From positions 124,001 to 188,000 of the forward strand of contig VCMS01000008.1 in assembly GCA_022539475.1 (NCBI GenBank): a stretch of DNA of 64,000 bases. Reading direction: 5' to 3'. Every line of letters starts with the position of its first letter. The stretch's first letter is position 1. Below, piece after piece: positions 1 to 10,354 of the stretch. Source of the stretch: Gracilaria domingensis (taxonomy: Eukaryota > Rhodophyta > Florideophyceae > Gracilariales > Gracilariaceae). A program made the translations under genes and the position numbers. The notes under the pieces were generated by a model, which saw only the letters and a list, made by a program, of their open reading frames with translations, was not told where the DNA came from and did not search any database.

Positions 1-3000
1 TCTGAGGCATGCAGCAGCCGTGGTATGCATTTGAGGAGCCATTCCTCTGACGGGCGCATCTCGTCCCACATTATTAGAGACTTCGTCAACATGCGCAAGA
101 ACACATGATGGGGCCTTGTTCTATCCAGAGCGTACAACGTAGTGGGCATTTCGATACGAGACGCCATAAGCCTGTTGTTAGTCTTCATATAAATCAGAGC
201 TAGGGCGTGTAAAGCAGCAGGTGAAACAACATCGGTGTTAACAAAATTGCTTTCTCGAATGCGAGACGTCTCTGAATCAGCCATGGAAGGACCAGCGCGA
301 GGATGCCCTTGGCCAGGTAACACGTCACCCTTACTAGGCTCCGATCCATCCTTTGCTTCAGATAGGGGTAGCTTTTCGATGGGACCACCATTTGCGTACA
401 ACAACAATCTCTCAATATATCTCCTATCAGCCGCGGCAAACGCCGACGACCCATTCCCAAGACATAGAAGACCAATAGAGATCCCAGCTGCAAGAGCCAA
501 ACCTTCTCTATCATCGACCGGGTCCCCAGGCCTTGGAGAACGTCCTAGTTCTGCAAAGAGACCCTCGAGAATCATTTGTTCGGGAGATCCACAATGCAGC
601 AGTCCAAGACCCAGGATGGCAGCCGTTTGAACGTTTATAGTCACATTGAAATCTGGTACTGCGAAGCCTGGTCTGTTGAAATACTTAATATGTAAACACA
701 TCATCTTCGTCAATTTCTCATGCATAGAACCTATATTCCCTGCAGCTAAGCCAAGCATTAAACCGATTGAAGTTAGCTCGTGACGAGGGATGAGGTACTG
801 GTAGTAGTCAGTTTTACGAAGCGCGGGTAGATAGCCTCCCAACCCGAACGCCAACAACATTCCTGCATGAGTTGCATCTCCCGAAGTATCTGTTGGTTTG
901 TGCTTGACGATCCATGACCTTGTCAGAATGTGTCCTGCAGCACAGTCATTTTCTTCTTCAGCGGCAACGATACGGAGCCCGGCTGCCACACCATTATGGA
1001 AGTCACTCCATTGTAATCTCTTTGGATCCAGATGTGAAACGGTAACTTTGGCACCTTTCTGAGCGTACAGTTTCCCACTAAGGCATATCGGTGGTACTGG
1101 GAGGGATTGGGTTGGGTCTGAAGGAACAAAAGTTCGAAGCGTAAATGCTCCTCTTCCAACAGGGGCTGCTAACCTCTTGCGGACAAGCACTCCTAGCTTG
1201 AATCGTTGTTCAGCAACAATATCGAACTCTGCCGTCGTTTCTTCTTTTGGAATATGTATGGGTGTCATGATTGTAAAGTCCGTAGATCGAAGAATCCTCC
1301 TTACTTCTTCCAGTCGTCTGTCGCTGCTGAACCTTAATCCGTATATGTCTCCATCCATATCACATCCGTCGCCCGCTTCGCTCTCATTGGATTTACTTTG
1401 ACTTAGTGTAATCTTTTGCATTTCAGGAGATGTGTCATGATTTGAAACAGACGAGAGCGCTCCCTTCGCCCTTACCTGAAGTAGGGCGCGATTCTCATCG
1501 AGCTTTGAAAAGTCGGTCTGTGCAAGTAGTTCGGCGTCACCGCATTTCGGCGTGGAAGCTCTAAGAAGGTCCTCTCTACCAATGAGAGCATACATCTTCG
1601 AAGGCCACGAATCCTTGGGTTGCTGCCGACAAATCCACAATGCATCTTGAAGAGGTAGGGCGACACCGAAAGGAAGCAAATCAAGGTCGGTGCGACGGAA
1701 ACCATCCATAACCATTGTCAGACAAAGCGATTCTGAGACTTTCTTTTGATCCAGCGGCAGCCGACGCACAGCAAAAAGGTGTTCATAGTAGCACAGCAGT
1801 TGTCTGGAAAGCTCAAATGGGCTCTTTGCTCGCCATGAGGCTACTATTCTTAAATGTTGTGGAGTCGAAAGCGCCCGAGAAACCGAAAGTTCAGGATACT
1901 CGCTGGATTCCTGGGATTCCCTACGCATTATCCCCTGCAAAGCTTCCAATAGAGAGGGCACCGCAACATGTTCTCTAACGGAGGATGACTCAGGAACTCG
2001 CGCGAAATTGACCAATTCGGGAAAGTCTCTCGTATAGTAATCAACAAAAGAGAGAGCTCCAATAGCCTTTGCAAGTCGTACATTAAGACGGGAGAGGTTA
2101 CTGAGCATATCATTTGCGAGTTTATCGAACTTGAAGTTTTCATACAAGAGGTGCAATGCTCGCATAATCTGAGTTACAGTATCAGAATCGGCAACCTTCT
2201 GATTTTCTCGTACAAGCAAACGATGTCGTCTTGCATGTGGAAGAGGACCGTAACTCCTACTCCATCCCTTCGACATATGAAATTCGCTACCGAGAAGATA
2301 TTTCCAATCATCAACGGAACCTTGTGACGCAGTTTCGTTATCGACATTCATTACATCTGAATCTTGGTCGCTTACTATATTTCCGTCGACATGCCGCAAA
2401 ATAACGCTCTCGAACATTTCCCATTCTCTTCTGAGCCCGTGTTTAGATTCAAACCCACTATGCTTCATAGCATTTAGCATATCATGGTATATTGCCATAA
2501 CTCGCCTTAAGCTGTCACAGCTTTCGAACGTAAATGATAACGCAGATACACATGCATTGACCAGAGGGCTTCTAAAGCAAGATTGATGGAAAGAGTACCG
2601 AGTACAGTGCCCTACTTGGTCCCGTAAGGTAAACTCATCACCAACACCATCGCTCAATACAAGCCCTACAGTTGATGTTACTGGTTTCGGTTCAACAGTA
2701 CACAGTCTATTGCGACCCATAAAAAGAGACATGGTGCCATTGCTATGGCGTATCAAAACATCCGTACATGAATGAGGACGTCTAATGGATAGCACAGGAA
2801 CAGCGCTTGCCGCATCCCTTACACGAAACGCTGGATCTGCTTGGACGACGGAAAGATCCGTATCATTCAATTTCAGAGAAAGCCCAGTCAAAGAGCCCAG
2901 CGTGACGATGCATAGAACCAAGAGACCGTGAAGATCGTGAGCAAGAAAAACAGAAGCATCTTCAAATTCGCCAAGAGCAGAGACGAAAACCTGAGTTAAC

Positions 3001-3758
3001 ATAAGAATCCTACGACGCGGTTGAACTTCTAGAAGACATGTTGGCTCCTCAGGAGGAGATGCGGAGGCTATGAGTGCCGCGATGGGATCAGCAGATTTAG
3101 CATTTGAGACTTGCGTGTCAGGTTCATCTTCTGTTTGTGAAAAGGTCCAGACGCTAAGTTCTGTCTTTGTACGCGAAACTATGACTGGAATATCACACGA
3201 AACATAGATCACTCGATGAGACGCGGGTAAAGGAAGCTGAGTCATTTCATGCAATGGATGGGACATGAAATAATACTGCGGATAACGATTGGAGAAGTGG
3301 GAAACCTCAATGATAAGCCCGCCGGATGGTACAAAGAGATTCGAAATTGAAACCGCCGAAAACCTAGCGTCGGGTATTGGGCATTCGTAGAAATCCGCAC
3401 CTGGTGTTGATACCAAGACGTGTTGCGATGACGCCACGCAAAGTGAAGCTGAACTGTTCTGCTTCCAGGAGAGGGAGTACGGCAGTGACGAATCAGAAGA
3501 CAAAGTGGCCGAACTTGCATCAAGTGGAGGAAAATGAGCGAGAACAGTTGCTGTAGGCTTTTCGGGAGACGGTAGGGAAACCGCTCGTAGAGTTAGGCCA
3601 TCAACTGACCATGTTGTTGTATAGCCCGCAAATGTGAGATCGGTAGTCAATGTATGCTGGTTCGAAGCAGTCCACGAGGGCCATATCGCAGGATTTCGAA
3701 CAGGACGCGACGAAAATGATGGTTGCGTTATAGACAGATGCGCTTGGATGGTCGCCAT
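1..3758 (-). CDS. APC1: Anaphase-promoting complex subunit 1 (APC1), N-terminal two thirds, runs off window
   Basis: Large scaffold subunit of the APC/C ubiquitin ligase, which drives mitotic exit in the nucleus and cytoplasm. The reverse strand is open from an ATG at 3758 to the window edge, 1251 full codons without a stop; it needs no internal start because it leaves the window. An in-frame TAA lies just upstream of the ATG. The N-terminal ~700 residues look like the family's beta-propeller region. Around residue 860 lies a conserved APC1 stretch with PVGRGAFTLR, followed by AGHILTRSWIVKHKPT and the start of the proteasome/cyclosome (PC) repeats (LLAFGLGGYLPAL, GLMLGLAAGNIGS). Human APC1 is about 1940 residues, so roughly 700 remain outside the window. 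The frame was checked at 3758, 1160 and 5. No intron was seen. It is divergently arranged with TypA. Identity is confident from the PC-repeat region. Confidence 0.93.
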   Translation of the reverse strand, partial: MATIQAHLSITQPSFSSRPVRNPAIWPSWTASNQHTLTTDLTFAGYTTTWSVDGLTLRAVSLPSPEKPTATVLAHFPPLDASSATLSSDSSLPYSLSWKQNSSASLCVASSQHVLVSTPGADFYECPIPDARFSAVSISNLFVPSGGLIIEVSHFSNRYPQYYFMSHPLHEMTQLPLPASHRVIYVSCDIPVIVSRTKTELSVWTFSQTEDEPDTQVSNAKSADPIAALIASASPPEEPTCLLEVQPRRRILMLTQVFVSALGEFEDASVFLAHDLHGLLVLCIVTLGSLTGLSLKLNDTDLSVVQADPAFRVRDAASAVPVLSIRRPHSCTDVLIRHSNGTMSLFMGRNRLCTVEPKPVTSTVGLVLSDGVGDEFTLRDQVGHCTRYSFHQSCFRSPLVNACVSALSFTFESCDSLRRVMAIYHDMLNAMKHSGFESKHGLRREWEMFESVILRHVDGNIVSDQDSDVMNVDNETASQGSVDDWKYLLGSEFHMSKGWSRSYGPLPHARRHRLLVRENQKVADSDTVTQIMRALHLLYENFKFDKLANDMLSNLSRLNVRLAKAIGALSFVDYYTRDFPELVNFARVPESSSVREHVAVPSLLEALQGIMRRESQESSEYPELSVSRALSTPQHLRIVASWRAKSPFELSRQLLCYYEHLFAVRRLPLDQKKVSESLCLTMVMDGFRRTDLDLLPFGVALPLQDALWICRQQPKDSWPSKMYALIGREDLLRASTPKCGDAELLAQTDFSKLDENRALLQVRAKGALSSVSNHDTSPEMQKITLSQSKSNESEAGDGCDMDGDIYGLRFSSDRRLEEVRRILRSTDFTIMTPIHIPKEETTAEFDIVAEQRFKLGVLVRKRLAAPVGRGAFTLRTFVPSDPTQSLPVPPICLSGKLYAQKGAKVTVSHLDPKRLQWSDFHNGVAAGLRIVAAEEENDCAAGHILTRSWIVKHKPTDTSGDATHAGMLLAFGLGGYLPALRKTDYYQYLIPRHELTSIGLMLGLAAGNIGSMHEKLTKMMCLHIKYFNRPGFAVPDFNVTINVQTAAILGLGLLHCGSPEQMILEGLFAELGRSPRPGDPVDDREGLALAAGISIGLLCLGNGSSAFAAADRRYIERLLLYANGGPIEKLPLSEAKDGSEPSKGDVLPGQGHPRAGPSMADSETSRIRESNFVNTDVVSPAALHALALIYMKTNNRLMASRIEMPTTLYALDRTRPHHVFLRMLTKSLIMWDEMRPSEEWLLKCIPRLLHAS

Positions 3759-4425
3759 CAGGGAATAAGGCAGCCCTTTCCAAGAGTCGTCAGATGTCCT
3801 TCCTTTTCTCAATTACTTAATATCGTTGCTTGTAGCATTCTTTCATCGAATGTCACAGTCCTAGACAAGAACCATGGCTTTCAACGCTGTTGGAGCCTCC
3901 TATAGAATATATGCAAATGTTTACGATGTAGTAGGACGACGATGAAGGCTGCGCTTCAAACCGTAATACTTCATGGTATAGCAACTTCAAAGAGTGCGGA
4001 TCAGTTTTGGCAAATCCACATCCGTACGAGGAAGCTCTTTCATTCCCGAAATGCCAATTTCAAATATACAGGTATCAACAATTGTAATTTACAATTGTCG
4101 CTCCGACAATTACATGTTCATGTTCGTCGGGGCAATAACACTTCGCAGACACTCGACAGATTCTGATCCTAAGATCACCTCAATTGCGGTCTTCCATCCT
4201 CGAAGTAAACAAACATCTCTCTCTCCATCCACATGGAGTGAACTTCAAACTCCAGGTCAGTTGTGCTCGAACTCCCACAGGCTAAGTTAGCACCGTGAGC
4301 TTAGAATCTGTCTGGCGCAGAATTTGTGCTTATGCTCTTGTTAGCGTTTAGACATAGCGTCATTGTCATCGCGTTCGACTACAAAAAGTTGTGAAGCACG
4401 AATATTTTTCGATCCGAGGAGAAGG
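3759..4425. other. Divergent intergenic region between APC1 and TypA
   Basis: This 667-base gap separates two head-to-head genes and must hold both promoters. Short ORFs on the plus strand (3942-4290) overlap each other and resemble no family. A local AT-rich stretch near 4078-4110 repeats 'acaattgt'-like words. No TATA box or RNA gene was recognised. Confidence 0.5.
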
Positions 4426-6517
4426 ATGTCGAAAAGTGCGGTTCGTCTTTTGCGTACATGGCATTACAGGCTTGGAAAGCCTAGGTTTCGTTCCATATGC
4501 ACCCAAGTCGCTAATGAGGCTCTTGATTTGGTGCGGGACCCTTCCACTATACGAAACACGGCGATCATAGCCCATGTTGATGTAAGCGAAACATAAAATC
4601 AACAACAGGAGAGTCATCAAGCAGTACAACTAATTCTTCGGCTCGCTATATCTAGCATGGGAAATCCACATTATGCGACAAAATTCTGCGGGACTGTTCG
4701 ATACAGGTGCGAGGAGAACGCATGATGGACTCTGGGGATCTGGAACGAGAACGAGGTATAACGATAACATCCAAAGTGACAACTGCAGTTTATAAGGACC
4801 ATCTCGTCAATGTTGTTGACTCTCCCGGTCATAGCGAGTAAGTTGCTCTTTCACTTGGAATGGAAAATCCTCTGATTTCTGACATCTAGAAAGCTTTGGT
4901 GGTGAAGTGGAGCGCATCCTAGGCATGGTTGATGGTGCAGTGCTACTCGTAGACGCAACAGAAGGCCCGATGGCTCAAACCAAATTCGTGCTTTCCAAAG
5001 CCCTCGCCCTCAACCTGAAACCGATCGTTGTTATCAATAAGATTGACAGAGAAACTGCACGTCCCGATGCTGTCGAAAGTGAACTTTTCGATCTGTTTGC
5101 TTCTCTGGACGCTTCTGAAGAACAATTGGACTTTACTACTGTTTACGCGTCCGCTAAAGAAGGATGGGCATCTCTTGCGCTCGATAAAGGACGTGAGAAC
5201 GGAACAGCGCCTTTGCTTGATAAGATTGTTGAGCTTGTCCCGCCACCCAAGGTTTCTACGGAAGACCCGTTTTCGTTTGTCGTGACGATGTTAGGACGTG
5301 ATACATTCCTAGGCCGTATAGCAACGGGAAAAGTGTTCTCCGGGGTTGCTAGAGCAGGCGATACCGTGCACGTCGTCGATCGAAACGGGATACGCAAGTC
5401 GAATGCAAGAATTACGAAGATCATGGCTTCACGCGGCCTCAAACGGGAAGAACTTCAAGTTGCTTCTGCTGGCGACATAGTCTCTTTGGCGGGCATATCT
5501 GATATGTCTGTAGGTGATACGATTGCCGTTCCGCCCCCCGAAGCTACGATAGCAGATTGCGCAAACATTGAAGTGGCTACAATCAAGCCGTTGTGGGCCC
5601 CCGCCATCGATCCTCCAACAGTATCCATGACCTTCAGTGTCAATGATTCACCGCTAGCCGGGAAAGAAGGAGAGGTTCTGACAAGCCAAAAACTTGCTGA
5701 CTGGCTCCATTCTGAGGCTGAAAACAATGTTTCCATAGCAGTGGAAGAAGATGAGCTGACTGATGGGCTTGAAGTGAAAGGAAGAGGCGAACTACAACTA
5801 GGCATTCTTGTCGAAACTCTACGTCGAGAAGGTGCGGAATTAGCATTGTCTCCTCCTCGAGTCTTGACGAAGGAAGATAAGGAAGGAAACATATTAGAAC
5901 CTGTCGAAGAAGTCCACATTGAGGTCGATGACGCACATTCCGGGATGATTATCGAAAAGCTCTCAGAGAGGCAAGCCACGCTAATTGAGGTAAAGCCAGC
6001 GTTAGGAAATAGAACAAGGATCTCGTTTCTCTGTCCGTCTCGCGGTCTGCTTGGATATCGTCAAATATTCACCCAAGACACTCGTGGAACAGGAATCATG
6101 AACCGGATTTTCGCGGAATGGGTGCCCCGGAAAGCGCCTTTGTCCTCAACAAGTGGTAGAAAAGGTTTGTTAATATCGATGGCATCAGGAATGACTTCAG
6201 GACATGCGTTGGCATCTCTGGAAGCTAGAGGAACACTCTTCATAGGCCCACGCGCTCCAGTGTATACTGGGATGATCATTGGCGAGAACAGTAGGGATAT
6301 GGATATCGATGTGAATCCTGTGAAGGCCAAGCAGCTAACGAACTTTCGAACTCACCAAAAAGATGAAACAGTGCGACTGACTCCTCCTCGTATATTCTCC
6401 CTTGAAGCGGCAATTAGCTACGTCACCTCTTCTGAGCTAATTGAGGTAACTCCGCAAAGCATTCGGATGCGAAAAAGAATACTGGATCCCTCTCAAAGGA
6501 CCAAGAAAAAGAAGTAA
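4426..6517 (+). CDS. typA: TypA/BipA-family translational GTPase, probably organelle-targeted
   Basis: Ribosome-associated GTPase of the EF-G-like TypA/BipA family, linked to ribosome assembly and stress. The gene has three exons: 4426-4581, 4656-4837 and 4894-6517, giving 653 residues. Intron 1 (74 bp, gtaagc...tctag) splits the P-loop so that AHVD joins HGKSTL. Intron 2 (56 bp, gtaagt...aaag) must use the second AG, at 4892-4893; this restores GHSDFGGEVER, while the earlier AG at 4888-4889 runs into a stop. G motifs are AHVDHGKST, DSPGH and NKID. The C-terminus has the family hallmark FRTHQKDETVRLTPPR. The first ~45 residues are Arg-rich with few acidic residues, like a mitochondrial presequence; a plastid destination is not excluded. 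It converges on POP5 with a 51-bp gap. Confidence 0.95.
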
Positions 6518-6568
6518 ACGGATAAGGGCAATCACTGCCAATGCTCTTAACCCTTGCTTGAATTTGCT

Positions 6569-7030
6569 TTAGATATCCATTGCATCCATTTCTCGTCTTG
6601 CACCTATAACTGCAGACTCAAGGGCTGCTGTGTTATGCCCGTGGAGTTTTCCTTGTAGAATGAGTTTTCTGCCGTATTCTATGGCCGACTTCTGACAGGC
6701 TCGGATAGTTCCTCCGACATGAAGAACCTGCAACCGAACACGCCCTAACTGAGGAGCAGTTTTAAACTCGGTGACATATGTAATCGCACCCCAAGCAGTT
6801 CGAAAGTGCTCACGGCTAGAACGAAGGAGACAAATGCCAAGAGCCGGTGACCACAGCTTTATCGCAAGTGAAGACATTAGCTGGCCTACAGCAAGATCTC
6901 CGAAATTCAAAGCGAGCGAAGATCGAACAGCGCTCACAATTTGTTTTGACTGTAACGCGTAAATATCCGCCTCAGAGCCTTTCTCCGAATCAATAACGCA
7001 TAGAAGATATCTGTTTTTGAAGCGAACCAT
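6569..7030 (-). CDS. POP5: RNase P/MRP protein subunit POP5
   Basis: Small protein component of RNase P and RNase MRP, which process tRNA 5' ends and pre-rRNA in the nucleus. It is intronless with 153 residues, a usual POP5 length. It opens with the family signature MVRFKNRYLLCVI and has the RRM-like alpha-beta fold pattern, with the middle segment ALGICLLRSSREHFRTAWGAI typical of eukaryotic and archaeal Pop5. The C-terminal segment with RACQKSAIEYGRKLI also fits. No targeting peptide is visible. It lies tail-to-tail with TypA. Confidence 0.92.
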   Translation of the reverse strand: MVRFKNRYLLCVIDSEKGSEADIYALQSKQIVSAVRSSLALNFGDLAVGQLMSSLAIKLWSPALGICLLRSSREHFRTAWGAITYVTEFKTAPQLGRVRLQVLHVGGTIRACQKSAIEYGRKLILQGKLHGHNTAALESAVIGARREMDAMDI

Positions 7031-7823
7031 GTAGGCAAGTAAGCAAGAGGATCCAACCCCGCAGGATCAAACATATGCAAACTTGCGAACTCTTGAACCT
7101 TCAGTGTGCAGGGCGCCTACTCTTGAGTCCTACTACTCCACAGGTCCTCGGGTTATCAAGTGGACTTTCATCTTCAACATGAAAAATCTCGGACACGATG
7201 ATGATGATGACTTTGTTTAGGGCGGACGCTCTAGCTAGGAAGAGGCAAAGACACCAGCTACCAGGGTACCCTTAAGGATAAAGCTTATACTGTAAGAGGC
7301 TACCGTAGGATCTTATCCTACCCAGACTCGGCCGTGGAGGTGCGGAGGCCCGAAACTCGGGCCGGCCTCCTGTTCGGGCCGCAAATGTTGCGTTTACCTT
7401 ACGATTCGTGCGCCACGAATAATTACCAGGTAACCCTTGGTAAACGCAGCATTTGCGGCCGACGTACAACGATATATACCAGGCAGTTGTAATAAGGTAA
7501 GAATGAGGAAAGAATTTTCAGGAACTGCGATAACAGCTCAAGAGTTTACTGGTCTTCCTACATCGTCAGAATGCTACTATCGATGACTCGTTGAAAATGT
7601 GAGCAGATCTGGTTGATACGGTAAAGCTTCCACTTTCCCTCCACCAAATCCATTCCTTGTACTTGCATCATCACTAAGGATTATTGTCTCAGGCGACCGC
7701 CGATCCGCTCGGGTACCGCCGGTACGTATCTGACTGAAGACGCTTTACTATTTCGCTGTGGGCAGAATAATCTCGGCTAAGGATTCAGGTTTCCGTTATT
7801 CGCATTTCTGGGAACAAAACGTG
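7031..7823. other. Intergenic region between POP5 and EF-Ts with a long imperfect hairpin
   Basis: This 793-base gap separates two divergent genes. It contains the 84-bp inverted repeat listed separately and a short (gat)n run near 7198-7212. No coding sequence was recognised; the 65-residue reading frame over the hairpin is not credible. Confidence 0.5.
7377..7460. repeat. Nested inverted repeat, 22-bp arms around a 40-base loop
   Basis: The arms at 7377-7398 and 7439-7460 are reverse complements with one mismatch in 22 (ggccgcaaatg[t/c]tgcgtttacc). The loop holds a second perfect hairpin, attcgtg at 7404-7410 against cacgaat at 7414-7420, with a 3-base loop. The whole could fold into a long stem with a second stem in its loop. 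No open reading frame of note overlaps it. It could be a miniature mobile element, a structured RNA or a replication or transcription stall site. Confidence 0.8.
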
Positions 7824-8882
7824 ATGCATTCTTTCACTTCAACAGCCCCAATAATTTCAAGGGGAATACTTTTCCGTCACATCTGTCAAAGACAATGCCT
7901 GAGGATATTAGGGAAATCTCCATTAGAAAGTCGGTTCTGTTCGACTGCATCTATTTCGATACCATCAGGACCAAAGGTATCTATGGCTGCGATAAAAGAA
8001 CTTCGAGCTCGAACTGGTGCGCCTATCGCTGCTGTGAAGAAGGCATTAGAGGAACAAGGGGGAGACATTGAGGCTTCCATCGAGCATTTGCGCAAGTTAG
8101 GAGCCAGTATGGCCGCCAAGAGAGCCCACAGAGAGGCTTCAGAAGGACTTGTTTCTATAGCCATATCCTCGGATAAGCGAAGAGCAGCTATAGTCGAGCT
8201 GAACTCTGAGACTGATTTTGTTGCTCGCACGCCGCAGTTTGGAGAGCTCGCACGATCTGTTGCAGATACGGCTCTTGTGGCAAGCACAGAACAGCCGTCT
8301 TCAGTAGTCTCCCTTGATCCTAGAACTCTGCTTCAGGGCAAAAACGAAGATTTACTCTCACAAGCTGTATCCTCTCTCGGTGAAAACATTGTTCTGAAAC
8401 GAGCATCTCTTCTTCAACTACGTGAACAAAGTGGAGCTGTGTACGGTTACGTCCATGGCGCTCTTGCCGAGGGCGGCGGAAAGATCGGCGTCTTAGTTGC
8501 CTTGGAAGGTTCAGCTACGGAAGACATTGGGCATCGCGTAGCGATGCATATAGCGGCGGCCACTCCGAACTATCTTGATGTAGAGAGTGTTCCGAAATCC
8601 CATATTGAGAAAGAAAGGTCGGTTCTAATTGAAGCTACTAAATACAATCAGAAAGGAGGCAGTCCCAAGCCTCCCAAAATACTGGAGCGGATTGTAAATG
8701 GAAAGATTAATAAGTGGCTGACCGAAGTTGTTTTAGAGGAGCAAGAAATGTTGGTTGAAGGCCCAGATTACCAAGGAAAGCCAAGATCTGTGTCACACTC
8801 AGTCAGCGCAGCGTCTAGAAATGCAGTAATACATGGCTTCCTCAGGTTTGCCGTAGGCGACAAGATTGACCCTATTGAATGA
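7824..8882 (+). CDS. tsf: Elongation factor Ts, organellar (probably mitochondrial)
   Basis: Nucleotide exchange factor that regenerates EF-Tu-GTP in organellar translation. The first ATG in frame is at 7824; the frame extends 22 codons upstream without an ATG, so 7824 is taken as the start, giving 352 residues. The leader of ~55 residues (MHSFTSTAPIISRG..., Arg and Ser rich) is a mitochondrial-type presequence. It is followed by the UBA-like N-domain (ELRARTGAPIAAVKKALEE, GDIEASIEHLRKLG) and the conserved AIVELNSETDFVAR core. The C-terminal dimerisation region is present. It is intronless. TypA and Era, also organelle-type translation factors, lie in the same window. Confidence 0.95.
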   Translation: MHSFTSTAPIISRGILFRHICQRQCLRILGKSPLESRFCSTASISIPSGPKVSMAAIKELRARTGAPIAAVKKALEEQGGDIEASIEHLRKLGASMAAKRAHREASEGLVSIAISSDKRRAAIVELNSETDFVARTPQFGELARSVADTALVASTEQPSSVVSLDPRTLLQGKNEDLLSQAVSSLGENIVLKRASLLQLREQSGAVYGYVHGALAEGGGKIGVLVALEGSATEDIGHRVAMHIAAATPNYLDVESVPKSHIEKERSVLIEATKYNQKGGSPKPPKILERIVNGKINKWLTEVVLEEQEMLVEGPDYQGKPRSVSHSVSAASRNAVIHGFLRFAVGDKIDPIE

Positions 8883-9808
8883 GTCAACTACAACGAAGCG
8901 TAAAATTACGCTTCGTTGCAATTGACACATGAATCATTCCAGAAGAAAGGGAATACGCAGGGGGGACAAGGTCGGGTATAAGCGCCCTGGGTCCCGTTAG
9001 CTTTTTTGTGTTCGGAAGTAGCCATGCCTACTAGCGTCATAAGGTGATGTCTGTTGAAGATTTTAGCTCTTACTGCATCTGTGCCAATGCGTTGGCTAGC
9101 ATGAAGGAAGTATCCGAACTGGAGTTCATTGCATGTGTAGGTTTATGTCGTTGACTAGTTTTAACTTCAAGCTACAGGGCAGAGGGCAATCTTGGGTGCG
9201 TGGTGGTGAAGTACATAACGTATAATGTTACCGTTGCAATATACTGTGAACCAAAATGAGCACCAACACGAACGCATCAATTCATAGCCCACTCGTTCGC
9301 TAGAGCTCCCACCGAAATCCCAGGAGCCGAAGGGCGAGAGATTAGTTACGTATCACCTTCTGCGGGATTTACCACAAGGCGTCAATCACATGACAATGAC
9401 AAATGAATTGCTGGCCAACCTATGGCAAGACACGGGGACTCATTTCTATCGATTAATACAGGTCCAGAGATGTAAAGTGTATCCGTGTTGTGTTGATCAT
9501 AGCTTGCACAACATAGAGGATATCTAAGAATAAAACGTTTGCGTTTGTCAGAGAGACTCTTGAGTGATAATCTTCTGTTTGTATCCGTTTTTGTCAGTTA
9601 CATAGAAATCAGGAAACATTGCTGCTGTGCGATGATGTCTCCCTATTCGTTTAGACTGCTTAAGAACTATAAAACAAGACATGCAACAACTCCTTTTCTC
9701 GAGGAAGTCTCCATTCTCATTGCTCTTCAAATACACATTCCTCAGCTACTCTTGTAACCTTTTCTCACTTCACAGTATTCCTTTCATCCCCCAAAGAAGA
9801 CGAAAAGT
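8883..9808. other. Intergenic region downstream of EF-Ts
   Basis: This 926-base gap starts with the perfect hairpin listed separately. The rest shows no gene, repeat or RNA that I recognise. Two opposed ~70-codon frames at 9539-9757 overlap each other and are judged chance. Confidence 0.5.
8891..8918. terminator. Perfect 13-bp hairpin just after the EF-Ts stop codon
   Basis: caacgaagcgtaa at 8891-8903 faces its exact reverse complement at 8906-8918 with a 2-base spacer, starting 9 bases after the stop. Such a hairpin could act in 3'-end formation or mRNA stability. A function is inference; it may simply be one of several short palindromes in this genome's intergenic DNA. Confidence 0.45.
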
Positions 9809-10354
9809 ATGGCATTCGTTGCGTTCTTTCTTTTTGCTCTTCTGCTTCTGTTCCAGGTGAACGGTGTCCCGACGTTGATACATGAGGCGGAAGAAATTTC
9901 ACAGCACGCGTCATCCGTCAAGGAAGCAAATGAAGAAGGTATTCTTGCAGAGAGTGGAGACATGCTTGATAGAAACTACTTACTCAGGAAAATGAAGTCC
10001 AAGCAGCAACTCACAGAACCCCATAGTGAGGAGGCCGAGCTTTGGAAATATGTTGGGAAGAAGCAAATGGGCTCCTTCACCCGAGATCTTCGCGAAGCTA
10101 AGCTCCTTCCAAAACGAGTTCGTTCGGGAAGCTCCCAAAGGCAGGTTGAGATTTTGATACCATTTCTTCCACCGCACAACTTTCTTATTCCATCAGGAAG
10201 TTTACCTATTGAAACACCAGAGCCAGAGGAGTCAGCAATAGAGCCATCGCCAGAAATCAGTGATTATCTTGTGCCAAGCCCATCCATAGGGCCAGACGAT
10301 GACTTGGTTTATCCGTCTTTCTCTCCTACGCCAGATGTTCTTCTTCTTCTTTAA
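9809..10354 (+). CDS. Small secreted protein with acidic, proline-rich tail, function unknown
   Basis: 181 residues. The ATG at 9809 opens directly into a strong signal peptide (residues 1-20, MAFVAFFLFALLLLFQVNG). The mature part has a mixed-charge, Lys/Glu-rich segment (20-110), a hydrophobic patch near residues 115-125 (VEILIPFLPPHNFLIP), then a tail rich in Pro, Glu and Ser with loosely repeated PSPEI/PSPSIG/PSFSPTP units, ending in four leucines. There is no cysteine after the signal region, so a disulfide-stabilised fold is unlikely. No family was recognised. A cell-wall, mucilage or extracellular matrix role is possible but unproven. A diverged copy of its 3' flank lies about 480 bp downstream. 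Confidence 0.65.
   Translation: MAFVAFFLFALLLLFQVNGVPTLIHEAEEISQHASSVKEANEEGILAESGDMLDRNYLLRKMKSKQQLTEPHSEEAELWKYVGKKQMGSFTRDLREAKLLPKRVRSGSSQRQVEILIPFLPPHNFLIPSGSLPIETPEPEESAIEPSPEISDYLVPSPSIGPDDDLVYPSFSPTPDVLLLL

Noticed and set aside
4888-4893. First AG (4888-4889) as acceptor of TypA intron 2
   Set aside because: It puts exon 3 out of frame and into a stop; the next AG at 4892-4893 gives the conserved GHSDFGGEVER.
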